DNA of 64,000 nucleotides from positions 1 to 64,000 of the forward strand of contig NZ_JACJPX010000045.1 in the NCBI RefSeq assembly GCF_014696315.1, written 5' to 3'. The translations under genes were made by a program, and so were the position numbers. This stretch comes from Calothrix membranacea FACHB-236. GTDB lineage: Bacteria > Cyanobacteriota > Cyanobacteriia > Cyanobacteriales > Nostocaceae. Positions 63,546-64,000 of the stretch are shown here, one piece after another; position 1 is the stretch's first letter, and each line of letters starts with the position of its first letter. Below the pieces are notes generated by a model. That model was not told where the DNA came from, ran no database searches, and saw only the letters and a list, made by a program, of their open reading frames with translations.

Positions 63546-63974
63546 CTAGTCCCCAGTACCCAATCCAATTGGGGGTATTTTCGCCAAAACACCCTTTTTC
63601 AAAGCTGCTGGGCGTTCTGACCAAGGTAGTAAACCATCAGGCTTGCTGTAGTATTGACTAGCGCATTCCAAAACAGCAGATGCACAATCATCCACCGCCA
63701 AATCACCAAACAGATATGTAGTTTTACCTTGTGCAGCAAAGGCGACAACACAGGAACGGTTACAAGCACTCATGCATTCCACTTGCTGAATGGGAAACTG
63801 ATCTCGCAACTCCCAATCTTGTGCCAGAATTTCTAGTTTTTGTAATAGTTTTTCCCCGCCACTTTCGCCTACACGCTTTCCATCTTGCCAAACACTGGCA
63901 CAGGTTTTGCAAACAAAGAGAGTATGGGAAGACTCACCCAAATTACTAGTCGCAGAAATATTCACAGCAGTCAT
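63546..63974 (-). CDS. DUF1636 ferredoxin-like metal-binding protein
   Basis: A 142-residue protein of DUF1636. An N-terminal CKTC pair (about 22-25) and MSACNRSC (about 69-76) form the four-cysteine site of thioredoxin-like 2Fe-2S ferredoxins. The family often neighbours cobalamin genes, so an electron-transfer or cobalt-handling role in the pathway is plausible. Its tail (LPWSERP, LKKGVLAKIP) is typical. Upstream control lies outside the window. Confidence 0.82.
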   Translation of the reverse strand: MTAVNISATSNLGESSHTLFVCKTCASVWQDGKRVGESGGEKLLQKLEILAQDWELRDQFPIQQVECMSACNRSCVVAFAAQGKTTYLFGDLAVDDCASAVLECASQYYSKPDGLLPWSERPAALKKGVLAKIPPIGLGTGD

Positions 63975-64000
63975 CTGTACCTCGCAGATGTGAGAACAAA

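Overview
The window looks like chromosome from a filamentous, probably heterocyst-forming cyanobacterium (Nostocales; genus not resolvable). Supporting signs are the dense HIP1 octamers (GCGATCGC), 7-bp tandem repeats of the CCCCAAT type between genes, a plastid-like NDH-1 subunit (ndhD), an rbp-rpsU pair, glycolate dehydrogenase genes, a CYP110-like P450 and a cobalamin pathway with a B12 riboswitch. No rRNA, tRNA or CRISPR array was recognised.

Layout. 0.7-20.5 kb is ordinary chromosome: GH31 glycosidase, TPR protein, gamma-glutamyltransferase, aldo/keto reductase, lipoprotein, ndhD, a glycosyltransferase, P450, a transketolase/phosphoketolase-like enzyme and a P-loop GTPase. 20.7-22.8 kb is defence/addiction-like: a coupled PD-(D/E)XK + TOPRIM-like pair, a ParD antitoxin remnant cut by a dispersed repeat, and a RelBE-like pair. 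22.9-36.2 kb is the most interesting part (below). 36.3-47 kb holds a secreted protein, a VanY-type peptidase, transporters, a Uma2 nuclease, a HigBA-like pair and glcF/glcE. 48-52 kb encodes a CBS-PAS-GAF-PAS histidine kinase followed by a receiver-kinase protein. 52-56 kb has a type II NADH dehydrogenase, a PIN toxin-antitoxin pair, a degenerate aldo/keto reductase and rbp-rpsU. 56-64 kb is the cobalamin block: cobG-cobH-cobI behind a riboswitch, then cobL, cobK and a DUF1636 protein, with a TacAT-like pair and a methyltransferase between.

Main discovery. A conserved small gene (142 codons when rejoined) is split: its first 27 codons lie at 35664-35744 and its last 115 at 22906-23253, both on the minus strand, in frame across a shared 5-bp GAATC. 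The 12.4 kb between is therefore one inserted element. At its left end sits an IS110-like DEDD recombinase. The 300-bp non-coding leader of that recombinase can fold, in order, into a 5' stem-loop, an internal-loop hairpin whose two sides match the left and right halves of the reconstructed target (10 and 8 nt), and a second hairpin whose sides resemble the two element ends. This is the architecture described for IS110-family bridge RNAs. The rest of the element carries small unknown genes, a structured attenuator-like leader before an XRE regulator, a replication-initiator-like protein, a minimal tyrosine recombinase with a coupled 53-residue ORF, and eight co-directional genes, one fibre-like, with no visible terminase or packaging ATPase. 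I infer a virus-like or satellite element integrated by an RNA-guided DEDD recombinase.

Upstream of the split gene, and overlapping it by 4 bp, is an ORF made of about twelve 21-bp repeats. All functional names are by recognition of motifs; no database search was run.
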